Assembly: GCF_000012365.1 (NCBI RefSeq)
Contig: NC_007651.1
Coordinates: 3,038,001 to 3,102,000, forward strand
Source: Burkholderia thailandensis E264
Lineage (GTDB): Bacteria > Pseudomonadota > Gammaproteobacteria > Burkholderiales > Burkholderiaceae
Length of the DNA stretch: 64,000 nucleotides
Direction of reading: 5' to 3'
Shown: positions 46,979-54,916 of the stretch, in pieces
How positions within the stretch are numbered: the stretch's first letter is position 1
How the letters are laid out: every line of letters begins with the position of its first letter
Notes under the pieces: generated by a model
Databases searched by the model: none
The model's input: only the letters and a program-made list of their open reading frames with translations
What the model was told of the DNA's origin: nothing
Position numbers and translations under genes: made by a program

Positions 46979-47199
46979 CGTCCCCGCGGGCAAGGATCGC
47001 TGTCTTCCTTGAGCAACGCCACGCGCGTCCCACCGCCGGGCTTCTCGCGCACGCAAAAACCGCCCTTGTATATCCAGGTTCCGCTCTCACTGCTCGTGAT
47101 GAGCGCAAAGTTGTACCACTTGTCGACGTCTCTACCGTGCGGATTCTGTAGACTCCGTCGATGAAAAGACGGTCCGTCGCTGCGAATCCGCGCACATCG
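46975..47199 (-). pseudogene. C-terminal remnant of another T6SS immunity-like exported protein
   Basis: The minus-strand frame ending at the TGA at 46975-46977 reads SLQNPHGRDVDKWYNFALIT, ESGTWIYKGGFCVREKPGGG and TRVALLKEDSDPCPRGR. The DVDKWYNFALI and GGFCV parts align with DVGKWYNFAVM and GTFCI of the intact protein at 47324. A stop codon in the same frame at 47200-47202 removes the N-terminal half and any signal peptide. About 120 bases to the right hold no recognisable rest of it. Confidence 0.65.
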
Positions 47200-47323
47200 T
47201 CATCATGGTCGCGCACGTGCTTTGACACATGCACGCACGTGCAACGCGGAGTTCGCATCGTACGTGTGGGGCATGCAGCGTTTCGCATGTCGTGAGGCGC
47301 ATATCCGGCCTCTGCTCACACCG

Positions 47324-47815
47324 TCATCTTCCGCTAGAGCACGCGTCCTTGTTTTCAGAACGCAGTACGACGCGCCCGCTTTCGCCCTGCTTTCCGGATA
47401 TGCAGAACGTTCCTCTATATATGGGGCCCTCGGCCTTCCCTCCTGGCATGACCGCGAAGTTGTACCACTTGCCGACATCGAACCGCTTTGGCGGCGTCAG
47501 CACTGTTGCCCCGGGAATCGACTGACCGTAAACAATGCAGTCGCCACGCTTAAGATAGACGGGTGGAACGTTGTCCGACACTTCGACTTGCCAATAAATG
47601 ACATCGGGACTAACTGGCCCCGTGGCTCGACTCACGCCAATGAAACCGAGCCGCATTTCGGCTTCCCCTTCGTCGCTCGTCGGAATACACGCCGCCGGCT
47701 TACCATCGATGCGCTTGACATCCAAAGGCACCGGGCCTCGAGACATCGCTCCCGCTTGCGCAACACACCCGCACCACAATACGCCAATCACACTATTTCG
47801 GAAGATTCGATGCAT
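47324..47815 (-). CDS. Putative periplasmic immunity protein of the metallopeptidase VgrG
   Basis: 163 residues from ATG 47815, which overlaps the 3' end of the vgrG gene by 23 bases; the frame upstream is within vgrG. A signal peptide (MHRIFRNSVIGVLWCGCVAQ) directs it to the periplasm, possibly as a lipoprotein because a Cys lies at the end of the hydrophobic part. The mature part is a beta-rich domain (VYLKRGDCIVYGQS, KRFDVGKWYNFAVMPGG) with paired cysteines. P. aeruginosa VgrG2b, which has a similar toxic metallopeptidase end, is followed by a periplasmic immunity protein; by position this gene is the counterpart. Function inferred from context, not from a characterised homologue. Confidence 0.65.
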   Translation of the reverse strand: MHRIFRNSVIGVLWCGCVAQAGAMSRGPVPLDVKRIDGKPAACIPTSDEGEAEMRLGFIGVSRATGPVSPDVIYWQVEVSDNVPPVYLKRGDCIVYGQSIPGATVLTPPKRFDVGKWYNFAVMPGGKAEGPIYRGTFCISGKQGESGRVVLRSENKDACSSGR

Positions 47816-50800
47816 CCTTGGGATCCTGTAGAAGTGGGGCCAGCACTTGGCGAAGTTGATTCTTGCTTCCTGGTTGCGCATGAATCAATTCAGCTCGATT
47901 GTCCACGACAATGAGCGCAAAGTAGTCTGATACAAGATTGCCTTGCTGCTCCATATTGAAGTCGCTGAAGACTTGCCCGGGCTCGATTTCGTACCGATAC
48001 GCGCTCTCGCCGCGAATCGTCACGGTGAGCGCATGCCAGCGTACGGCATATCCTCGTTGATGTTGCCAAACGTGCGTCATTTCGTGCATGAACCAACCCC
48101 GCCTCGGATACTCCTCGCTGACAATCGAAAAGTCCTCCACGAAATCCTCTTCGCGGAAATACATCGTATTGTTCGGCGTCACGGCCGTATGCTTGCTCTG
48201 CAAGTTGAACCAGAAATAGCTGCCCTTGTGCACGCGCACCGCGCTGTAATCGATGCTGTCCTGAAACACGGTTTTCGCCATCTCGATCTCGCCTTCAGTC
48301 AGCGGCCGGCTCTCACCCTTGACCGTGACCGATTTCTCCGAGCTGCCCACCAGCGTGTCGTTGGTGCCGATGCCCTTGATGTCGACCTTCACCGCCGGCG
48401 GCGGCACATCCGACGTTCGCCCGCAGCAGTCGACGACCTGCGTCGGCGTGAGCGTCGCCGACTGGATCGCCGTCGGCCCGTCCGTCGACACGCGCTCGGT
48501 TCTCCCGTTGTCGTCGGTCACGCCCGACACGGTCGAGCCATCGGCAAGCTTCAGCTTGTACGCGACGTTGCCGAGCGGCTCGCCGTTTTCGTTGACGAAG
48601 CGAATCTGTTCGTCGAACAGCGCGAGCGGCGCGGGAACCGGCAGCGGCGGCAGCGAAACGCTCTGCGCCGCCGGCCCCGGAAACGGATGCGCGCCCGACT
48701 TCACGAGGAACTGCCCCGGCGTCTCGACCGTGATGTCGCCGCCCTTCAGCGTGATCCGGTTCGGCCCCTGCTGCAGCACGATTGCGTCCTTCGCGAGCAC
48801 GTCGATGCGATCGTCGGTCGACGTGATGCGCACCGACTGATCCGCGAGAATCTCCATCGCCGACGTATGCGCCTCGACGCTCACCGGCCCGTCGCTCGCG
48901 ATTGCCCTGAGGCCGCCCGCGGCGGCGTACAGGCTCACCGCATCGCCTGACGCGGCCGCGACCGTCGCGGCGGCCGCCACGTGCGCATCGCGCTGCGCGG
49001 TCAAATGCACGTGCTGCGCCGCATACGATACGGCGCTGTGCGGCGTCGTCAACACGATGTTCTCCGGCGACTCCATCAGCACCGCCGGCGCGGCGAAGCG
49101 CTCGACCGGCTCGCCGCCGTCACGCTGGGCGCCGCTCGACTTCGTCGCGCTCTGCCCGTTGACCGCGCCCGTGTACTTGCCGTCCTGCGCCGGATCGATC
49201 GCCTTCAGGAAATCCGCCTGCGCGGCATTGGCGGCCAACCCGCCCGCATGCGCCGCGGCGGCGGATTCGCTCATGCCCTGCGCGGTCCGCACCGCCTGCT
49301 TCAGTTGTCCGACGCTTTCCGCGACATCCATCTGCGTCGACGTCGCGAGCCGCCGCGCGGTGCTCGATACGAGCACGCCTTCGCCCGCACGCACGACGCC
49401 CCATCCCTGGGTCGCAAGCTCGAAGCCTTCGCCGCGATACGCGCCGCGCGTCGAGCCCTGCTGATCGATCAGATAACCCTGCGCGAGCCGGCTGTTCGCG
49501 GTCGAGTTGCTCAGTTCGTGCCGCAGTTGTCCCGCAGCGTCGTCCATCACCCAGCGGCTGCCGGACTGGCCATCGAGCGTTTGTGTCTGCAGGCCGGTCA
49601 GCGTGCCCGGATGGTTCGCGTCGCTGCCTTCGCCCGCCGCGAACGGCGGCTGCACGCGCCCGCCGTAGACCTGGCCGAGCACGACGGGCATGTCGATGTT
49701 GCCCGACTCGAAGCCGATCACCACTTCCGCGCCGACGCGCGGCGTGAACGCATGCCCGAAATTCGGCCCGGCCGACGATTCGGCAACGCGCACGAGCACG
49801 CCCGAGCGATGATCGCCCGGCGCGTGCCCGGCCGGATTCGAGCGGCTCGCCGTGTCGGTCAGGCCGCCGGGCAGCGGAGCTGCGCCGCGCATCCACGGAA
49901 ACTGCACGCGCACCTGATGATCGCGCGTGCTGCTGACGCGGCTGCCGGGCTCGCCGACGACGATCGCGGTCTGCACGCCGTGCACGATCGGCCGATCGCG
50001 ATGCAACGGCACGATCGGCGTGCCCTCGGGTACCGCGACGAAGCGGTTGCGGTACAGCCCCTTGTCGAGCTCGCCGCGCCCGAGCAGCGCGCCGATGTCG
50101 GCGCCGAGATTGTTGACCGCCTCGTGCTCGATTGACAGCGGCACGAACGTGATCGCACCGTCCAGATAACCGGCGAGCGTATGGACCTTGCCGATCTCGA
50201 GCGTGCGCGACGAGCCCGCGCCATAGTGGACCCGCTTCGGCAGGCGCAGCGCGTCGAGCCGCTGCTCGGCGAAGCGCTGCGCGTCGTCGATCGTATCGAA
50301 GCGGCCCGCGCGCTGGCCGTCGTAGATTTCGCGCACGGGCAGCACGGGCGCCTTGTCGTCAGGCTGCTGCTGCGCGTGCCCCGCGAGCGCGAGCAATTCG
50401 TCCGCCTTCCAGCTCGTCGCGACGACCCGGTCCGGCACCATCTGATGGCGTTCGGAGAATTGCGTGATCACGCCGTCCGGATCGCCGACGTCCTGCAGGT
50501 TGTACGCGATCGTGCTGCCGCGCGGAAATTCCGCGCGACGATCGAACACGGCGACCGTGTGATCGCCCGACGCTTCCTTGCCTGCATCCTGCGCATGCTC
50601 GATCCTGAACGACAGGCCGGCTTCGGCAAGCTGGCGCAACACGAACGCGTCGTCGGTCTCCCGGTACTGGCCGCGCAGGCTGAAGTTGCGCAACGGCTCC
50701 GTCAGCTCGTAGCGCCGGCGCGCTTCCGGATAGTCGCCGAACACACGCTCGCAGATGTCCTTCGTGTCGACGTCGACGAAATACAGGCAATTGCGGCGCA

Positions 50801-51128
50801 GGCGCAGCAGCGCGAGCCACGACTCCATCGTGATGCGATAGCGAGTGATCTCGCCGTCGCTGTCCGCGTAGGCCGCGTGCGTCACGTAGCCGTTCCAGCT
50901 CCGTTCGCCCGCCCCCGTCGCGAGACGCAGCCGCGCCGCGTGGCCGATGAGCGGCGTCAGATCGAGAAACGGCTCGCTCGACAGCACGTCGATCTCGAAG
51001 CGGAACGATTCGTTGACGCCCTCGCGCCCATGGAAACGTTCGACCACGAACGCGCCCGGCATCGCAGTGTCGATCCGGATGTGGCGGGTGGTTTGAGAAT
51101 AGCCCGTCAATGCGGCGACTAAATCCAT
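47793..51128 (-). CDS. vgrG: Evolved VgrG with C-terminal HExxH metallopeptidase (VgrG2b-like)
   Basis: 1111 residues. The VgrG core is complete: ERFHGREGVNESFRFEIDVL, FVLRQLAEAGLSFRIEH, gp5 region VRVQFPWMRG, RVGAEVVIGFESGNIDMPVV, then DUF2345-like beta repeats to about residue 840. After a Pro-rich break comes a transthyretin-like domain (FVNENGEPLGNVAYKLKLAD) and finally a zinc peptidase-like domain with WFMHEMTHVWQHQRG (HExxH) and a downstream acidic candidate ligand in NMEQQGNLVSDYF. P. aeruginosa VgrG2b carries a comparable toxic HExxH domain acting in the target periplasm. The gene comes about 110 bases behind the first tle1 and overlaps the putative immunity gene. Confidence 0.9.
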   Translation of the reverse strand: MDLVAALTGYSQTTRHIRIDTAMPGAFVVERFHGREGVNESFRFEIDVLSSEPFLDLTPLIGHAARLRLATGAGERSWNGYVTHAAYADSDGEITRYRITMESWLALLRLRRNCLYFVDVDTKDICERVFGDYPEARRRYELTEPLRNFSLRGQYRETDDAFVLRQLAEAGLSFRIEHAQDAGKEASGDHTVAVFDRRAEFPRGSTIAYNLQDVGDPDGVITQFSERHQMVPDRVVATSWKADELLALAGHAQQQPDDKAPVLPVREIYDGQRAGRFDTIDDAQRFAEQRLDALRLPKRVHYGAGSSRTLEIGKVHTLAGYLDGAITFVPLSIEHEAVNNLGADIGALLGRGELDKGLYRNRFVAVPEGTPIVPLHRDRPIVHGVQTAIVVGEPGSRVSSTRDHQVRVQFPWMRGAAPLPGGLTDTASRSNPAGHAPGDHRSGVLVRVAESSAGPNFGHAFTPRVGAEVVIGFESGNIDMPVVLGQVYGGRVQPPFAAGEGSDANHPGTLTGLQTQTLDGQSGSRWVMDDAAGQLRHELSNSTANSRLAQGYLIDQQGSTRGAYRGEGFELATQGWGVVRAGEGVLVSSTARRLATSTQMDVAESVGQLKQAVRTAQGMSESAAAAHAGGLAANAAQADFLKAIDPAQDGKYTGAVNGQSATKSSGAQRDGGEPVERFAAPAVLMESPENIVLTTPHSAVSYAAQHVHLTAQRDAHVAAAATVAAASGDAVSLYAAAGGLRAIASDGPVSVEAHTSAMEILADQSVRITSTDDRIDVLAKDAIVLQQGPNRITLKGGDITVETPGQFLVKSGAHPFPGPAAQSVSLPPLPVPAPLALFDEQIRFVNENGEPLGNVAYKLKLADGSTVSGVTDDNGRTERVSTDGPTAIQSATLTPTQVVDCCGRTSDVPPPAVKVDIKGIGTNDTLVGSSEKSVTVKGESRPLTEGEIEMAKTVFQDSIDYSAVRVHKGSYFWFNLQSKHTAVTPNNTMYFREEDFVEDFSIVSEEYPRRGWFMHEMTHVWQHQRGYAVRWHALTVTIRGESAYRYEIEPGQVFSDFNMEQQGNLVSDYFALIVVDNRAELIHAQPGSKNQLRQVLAPLLQDPKDASNLPK

Positions 51129-51236
51129 GTCAGTTCCCAGTACTCGTGTGCGCTCGCGCTCGGCGATCGCGTTCGATGCGCGTCATTGCGCGTGCTTCGG
51201 CCGGTGCGCGATCGCCGGCCGCGCTTGCGTGCTCGC

Positions 51237-53639
51237 TCATTGGAACAGTACGCCGATGCCCTTCATGTCGACCTGGCGTTGCATCTGCATGCGCATGCCC
51301 TCCATTTCCTCCTGCACTGTCGGCACGCGCGGCTGGTCCCAGCGCACGCCGTTCACGAACACGGTTCGCCAGCGCAGGAAGCCCCACAGGAAATAGAACT
51401 CGCGGCCGCTGGTTTGCAACGCGAGGCCGCCCGTCACTTTCGGATCGGTGAGCACGGCGCTGTCCGTCGGCGCGTTCGGGTCCTTCGCGGCGCGCGCCTG
51501 CTTCGCGGACTGCATCGCGGCGTCGTAGCGCTTGAGCAAATCGGCTTGCTGGGCGGTGAGCGGGGAGCGGGGTTCGGGTTCGGGCTGCATTGCGATCGGC
51601 CCGAGTCCGGACGCCCCCGCACTCATCGCCTGCGCGATCTGCCACGGCCCCGGCGCGCCCGTTTCGGCGCGTTTTCTCCATGCGGCGTGCTCGCGCTCGA
51701 AGCTCGCTTGCTTCGACTTCAGCTCCTGGATCTGCTTGTAGTTCCAGACGTCGTCGTCATCGCCGAGCGGCTTGAACCATGCTCGCGAGTCGTGCATGTA
51801 GTTGTCGTACAGCGCGCTGATCGGCGCTTCGGGCGGGCCCATGTTCCAGTCGCTGCGGACTTGCTGCCATTGCTCCCATTTTTCTTGAAGCTGGGCGCGG
51901 ACTAGTTCTGTCACGCGATCACCGGCCTTTCTCACCCCGTAAATAACTTCAGGACGAGTACTGAAGACGATGACCCCCGGCAAAAGAACGGCCGAGACGG
52001 ATGCGACAATTTTAGGATTGTCTCGAGCCACTTTCGCTCCAAACTTCTTTGCATAATGGGCCACACTCGGGCCTCCCTCCTTTTCAATCTCCAGCAGATC
52101 TTCCCATTCCGCCCTTAATTCCTTATTCGCACTGTCGATATCCATAGCGTCTTGCGGACAATTCGCCTGCGCAGCCTTGAAACTCGGCTGCAAGCTCATA
52201 TCCTTGAGACGCATCCTGCGCCAGCGCAGATACAAACCATAATGAGCTCGCATCAAACCCGCTGTCCCATGCTCCTTCGCGTAATAGTAGCCCTCACTTG
52301 CCTTGACATAGGCAGTAAAGGCTTGCTTGAGTCCAGCGGAGATCTTAAATACATCGGCCGCTTCCGACGTGATGCCCGGTCCTTGTATATCGAGCGGTAC
52401 GCCGGCGATACGTGCCGCTCTATACATGTCAACGAGTGGAACTTGCGACAACTTATCGGCATCGCCTCGTCCTCGTCCCTGCTCGGCTGGTCCGTAACCA
52501 CCCCCCACATCTGAGTGAACGCCGGGATACACAATTTCCTCTCGCCCTTCCAACGAACAGTCGATCAGATCGAGCGGAAACGAGCCGCGCGGCTCATGCG
52601 CAGCGACCATATGCACGCAGCGGCGGACATAGTGCGGCACCGCCATTAATTCCTTACGCGCCCAACCGCCGTGCCCATCGAAAAGTGTCGCGGCGGCGCT
52701 CTGCGCAATGCCGACTGACGCGACAGTATCGAAAATTCCAAGGAAATCGTACGAGACGGGAACACCACACAGGCTGAAATCGGATTCGAGTGCATCGACA
52801 AGCCAATTCGAAAACGTGCGAGCTTCCGCTGCACCCCGCGAAAATCCAAACACATAAAGGCGAATGCGCTGGATTCTCGGCTTGCCCTTAACAAGCATGT
52901 CGCCGACCCGCGCCTTCAACTGCGCACGACGATCGCCCAAAATCTTGCGGCGTCTACCGTCCCACGCCCGCACAGCCGCCGCCCATTTCGACGAATCCAG
53001 ATCATCCTTTAACTGGGACCAGTTCGTATCCTTGTCCCACGTCAACTCCGCGCCGTACTGTTCGGCCGCGATCAACTTGAGCGCACCGATGCCAGGGCTC
53101 GATCGCGATTTAATGTCACCTGTACTACCAGGTTGGGGAGCATTTCCACCCAGGTCGATGCCCTTGAAGTTCATGTCTAGGCTCATCAACTTCACCAAAT
53201 TCTTGTCGTCCACCCCGAGCGCGGTACTAAGACCAACACGGAAAGCACATTCGTGCACTGCATTATGGATTTGCAATAAGGCCCAGTTAATACGTCCTTC
53301 GCCAGCCCATCCGGCAGATGCGCCAGCCACGGCTTGAAGTCCGATACCATAATCACCGATTTCGCTTGAGAAAGGTGTCCCTACCCCAGCGACGTAAATG
53401 GACTTGTGATATCGATCTTGAGGAAACGCGTCCCGAAGGCGAGCCACGTTACTGTGCTTATGCCCTGACTTGTCCCTTTCCGCGTTGTTACGCGTACCGT
53501 CGAAGAAAATTCCGATGTGAAGAGTTTTACAACAACTCATACCATCGTCGTCATGAAGCCGCCGAAGAATCGCGTCCTTTTCTTCTTTCGTCACAACGCC
53601 TATGTCGGGGCGTTCGGCCGGAGCAAAGCGAAAATTCAT
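51237..53639 (-). CDS. tle1: Tle1-type T6SS phospholipase effector (copy 1)
   Basis: 800 residues. DUF2235 alpha/beta-hydrolase: GIFFDGTRNNAERD near residue 45, nucleophile Ser267 in YVFGFSRGAAEA (GxSxG), then FDTVASVG and VHSDVGGGYGPAE, which hold the candidate catalytic Asp and His. The C-terminal part contains a hydrophobic segment (SAVLLPGVIVFS) and a conserved tail. Tle1 enzymes (for example BTH_I2698, from memory) cut phospholipids of target cells from the periplasmic side. The start overlaps the stop of the upstream lipoprotein by four bases (ATGA). The final 350 bases are almost identical to copy 2, whereas the catalytic part is diverged and AT-richer. Confidence 0.92.
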   Translation of the reverse strand: MNFRFAPAERPDIGVVTKEEKDAILRRLHDDDGMSCCKTLHIGIFFDGTRNNAERDKSGHKHSNVARLRDAFPQDRYHKSIYVAGVGTPFSSEIGDYGIGLQAVAGASAGWAGEGRINWALLQIHNAVHECAFRVGLSTALGVDDKNLVKLMSLDMNFKGIDLGGNAPQPGSTGDIKSRSSPGIGALKLIAAEQYGAELTWDKDTNWSQLKDDLDSSKWAAAVRAWDGRRRKILGDRRAQLKARVGDMLVKGKPRIQRIRLYVFGFSRGAAEARTFSNWLVDALESDFSLCGVPVSYDFLGIFDTVASVGIAQSAAATLFDGHGGWARKELMAVPHYVRRCVHMVAAHEPRGSFPLDLIDCSLEGREEIVYPGVHSDVGGGYGPAEQGRGRGDADKLSQVPLVDMYRAARIAGVPLDIQGPGITSEAADVFKISAGLKQAFTAYVKASEGYYYAKEHGTAGLMRAHYGLYLRWRRMRLKDMSLQPSFKAAQANCPQDAMDIDSANKELRAEWEDLLEIEKEGGPSVAHYAKKFGAKVARDNPKIVASVSAVLLPGVIVFSTRPEVIYGVRKAGDRVTELVRAQLQEKWEQWQQVRSDWNMGPPEAPISALYDNYMHDSRAWFKPLGDDDDVWNYKQIQELKSKQASFEREHAAWRKRAETGAPGPWQIAQAMSAGASGLGPIAMQPEPEPRSPLTAQQADLLKRYDAAMQSAKQARAAKDPNAPTDSAVLTDPKVTGGLALQTSGREFYFLWGFLRWRTVFVNGVRWDQPRVPTVQEEMEGMRMQMQRQVDMKGIGVLFQ

Positions 53640-54235
53640 GGCTTGATCCTTTTGTCAGGATTCTTGCATCGTGAATCACTGTTCAGCAAGGTAAAATCTC
53701 CTGGACATGCCTCACTTGGCGCTTGCAGCCCCTCGGGAAAGTCTGCAGCCCCCGGAAGCCACGGTGTTGCATATACCTTGATTCCTTCACCCGGGAAGAA
53801 CAGAACCCACAGGTATCCGCCCGTAAATTCGCCGTATTTTTCCACTGGCACAGTTCTACTAGCCACCGATTCCGGGTTTTTCTTATACATCTCGTCGTTA
53901 CGCCACTCCACCGTGACACTAAGCCCCGGATGCCACTTTTTTGGCAAAGACACACAGCAGGTGATGCCCCCGCCACCACTTCCGATCCGGGAAAACACGT
54001 TACCACCCCATACGCCATCAACGTAAAAAGTTCCAACAGGTATGTCCGTATAATTGAGCGCATCCAGCTTCAAACTCATCATGTCGTCGCCCGACTGCGC
54101 AACCGACTCATTTCCCGCGATGGCATTCTCGGACGAATGATCTATCGCGCGCGAACAACCTGTGCTCACAAGAAACACCATCAGAAATACCGCCAGTCTG
54201 ATAAAAATCTTCATCGAGCCGAAATGCAAATTCAT
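53636..54235 (-). CDS. DUF3304-like lipoprotein, Tle1 immunity candidate (unit 1, second gene)
   Basis: 199 residues with a lipoprotein signal (IRLAVFLMVFLVSTGC). The mature domain has the line LKLDALNYTDIPVGTFYVDG, GGITCCVSLPKKWHPGLSVT and FPEGLQAPSEACP, shared by all four lipoproteins of the two units; I believe this is DUF3304. Tle1 phospholipases act in the periplasm and their Tli1 immunity proteins are exported or lipid-anchored, which fits. It overlaps both neighbours by four bases (ATGA), so amounts of toxin and immunity are coupled. Which of the two lipoproteins protects against which Tle1 is unknown. Confidence 0.8.
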   Translation of the reverse strand: MNLHFGSMKIFIRLAVFLMVFLVSTGCSRAIDHSSENAIAGNESVAQSGDDMMSLKLDALNYTDIPVGTFYVDGVWGGNVFSRIGSGGGGITCCVSLPKKWHPGLSVTVEWRNDEMYKKNPESVASRTVPVEKYGEFTGGYLWVLFFPGEGIKVYATPWLPGAADFPEGLQAPSEACPGDFTLLNSDSRCKNPDKRIKP

Positions 54236-54810
54236 GACTTGATTCTCTTATCGGGATGAGGGCAGCGTGGGCCGTCGTTCAGCCGCGTGAAATGCTCCGG
54301 ACACACGCTATCCGGCGCCTGCAGCCCTTCCGGGAACCCAGGAAAACCGGGCATCCATTGCGATGCGTACACCTTGATCCTGTCATTCGGGAACAACACC
54401 ACCCATAGAAATCCGTCGGAGAAATGGTCGCACTTCTCGACGGAAACCACCCGGCTCGCCATCGCGTCCGGGTCCTTCTTGTACAGCGTGTCGTCTTGCC
54501 ACCGCAACGTTACAGTCAGGCCGGGATGCCACTTACTTGGCAGAGACACGCAGCAGATAATTTGCCCTCCACCGCTACCTATACGCGACGGAACAGTACT
54601 GCCCCACGTACCGTCTACGTAAAACACGCCGATCGGCACATCCGTGTAGTTCAACGCATTCAGCTTCAGACTCATCGTGTCGTCGCCCGCCTGCGACACC
54701 GCCGCGCCTTTCCCGCCCGCCCGCGACGACACATCGCTCATCGCACGCGAGCACGCCGCAACACTGCCCGGCAGCGCAAGCAAGCACATCGACCGAACAA
54801 TCGTTTCCAT
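54232..54810 (-). CDS. DUF3304-like lipoprotein, Tle1 immunity candidate (unit 1, first gene)
   Basis: 192 residues from ATG 54810, which gives a normal lipoprotein signal (METIVRSMCLLALPGSVAAC); ATGs further upstream (54861, 54909) add charged leaders. The mature part carries LKLNALNYTDVPIGVFYVDG, GGQIICCVSLPSKWHPGLTV and FPEGLQAPDSVCP. Most of the gene is almost identical to the first gene of unit 2 (57918); only the last 20 codons differ (HFTRLNDGPRC against HFTLLSDDPRC). Such identity in an otherwise diverged unit points to recent gene conversion. Confidence 0.78.
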   Translation of the reverse strand: METIVRSMCLLALPGSVAACSRAMSDVSSRAGGKGAAVSQAGDDTMSLKLNALNYTDVPIGVFYVDGTWGSTVPSRIGSGGGQIICCVSLPSKWHPGLTVTLRWQDDTLYKKDPDAMASRVVSVEKCDHFSDGFLWVVLFPNDRIKVYASQWMPGFPGFPEGLQAPDSVCPEHFTRLNDGPRCPHPDKRIKS

Positions 54811-54916
54811 CGTCCGACGCCCAAGCACGATCAGCGTCAAACGCGGAATCCGGGATCGCATGGACGACGGCACCGTCCCACGCCATCCCCACCTTTCGCC
54901 GCACGTCATGACTCGC

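Larger units (their letters stand above)
51232..54911. repeat. Tandem duplication unit 1: tle1 with two lipoprotein genes
   Basis: This unit and the one at 54912-58597 have the same gene content and almost the same length (about 3.68 kb). The left edges (51232-51585 and 54912-55265) differ at only two positions that I noticed. The right edges (54306-54911 and 57992-58597) differ at only a few. Between them the units are clearly diverged. Confidence 0.85.
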
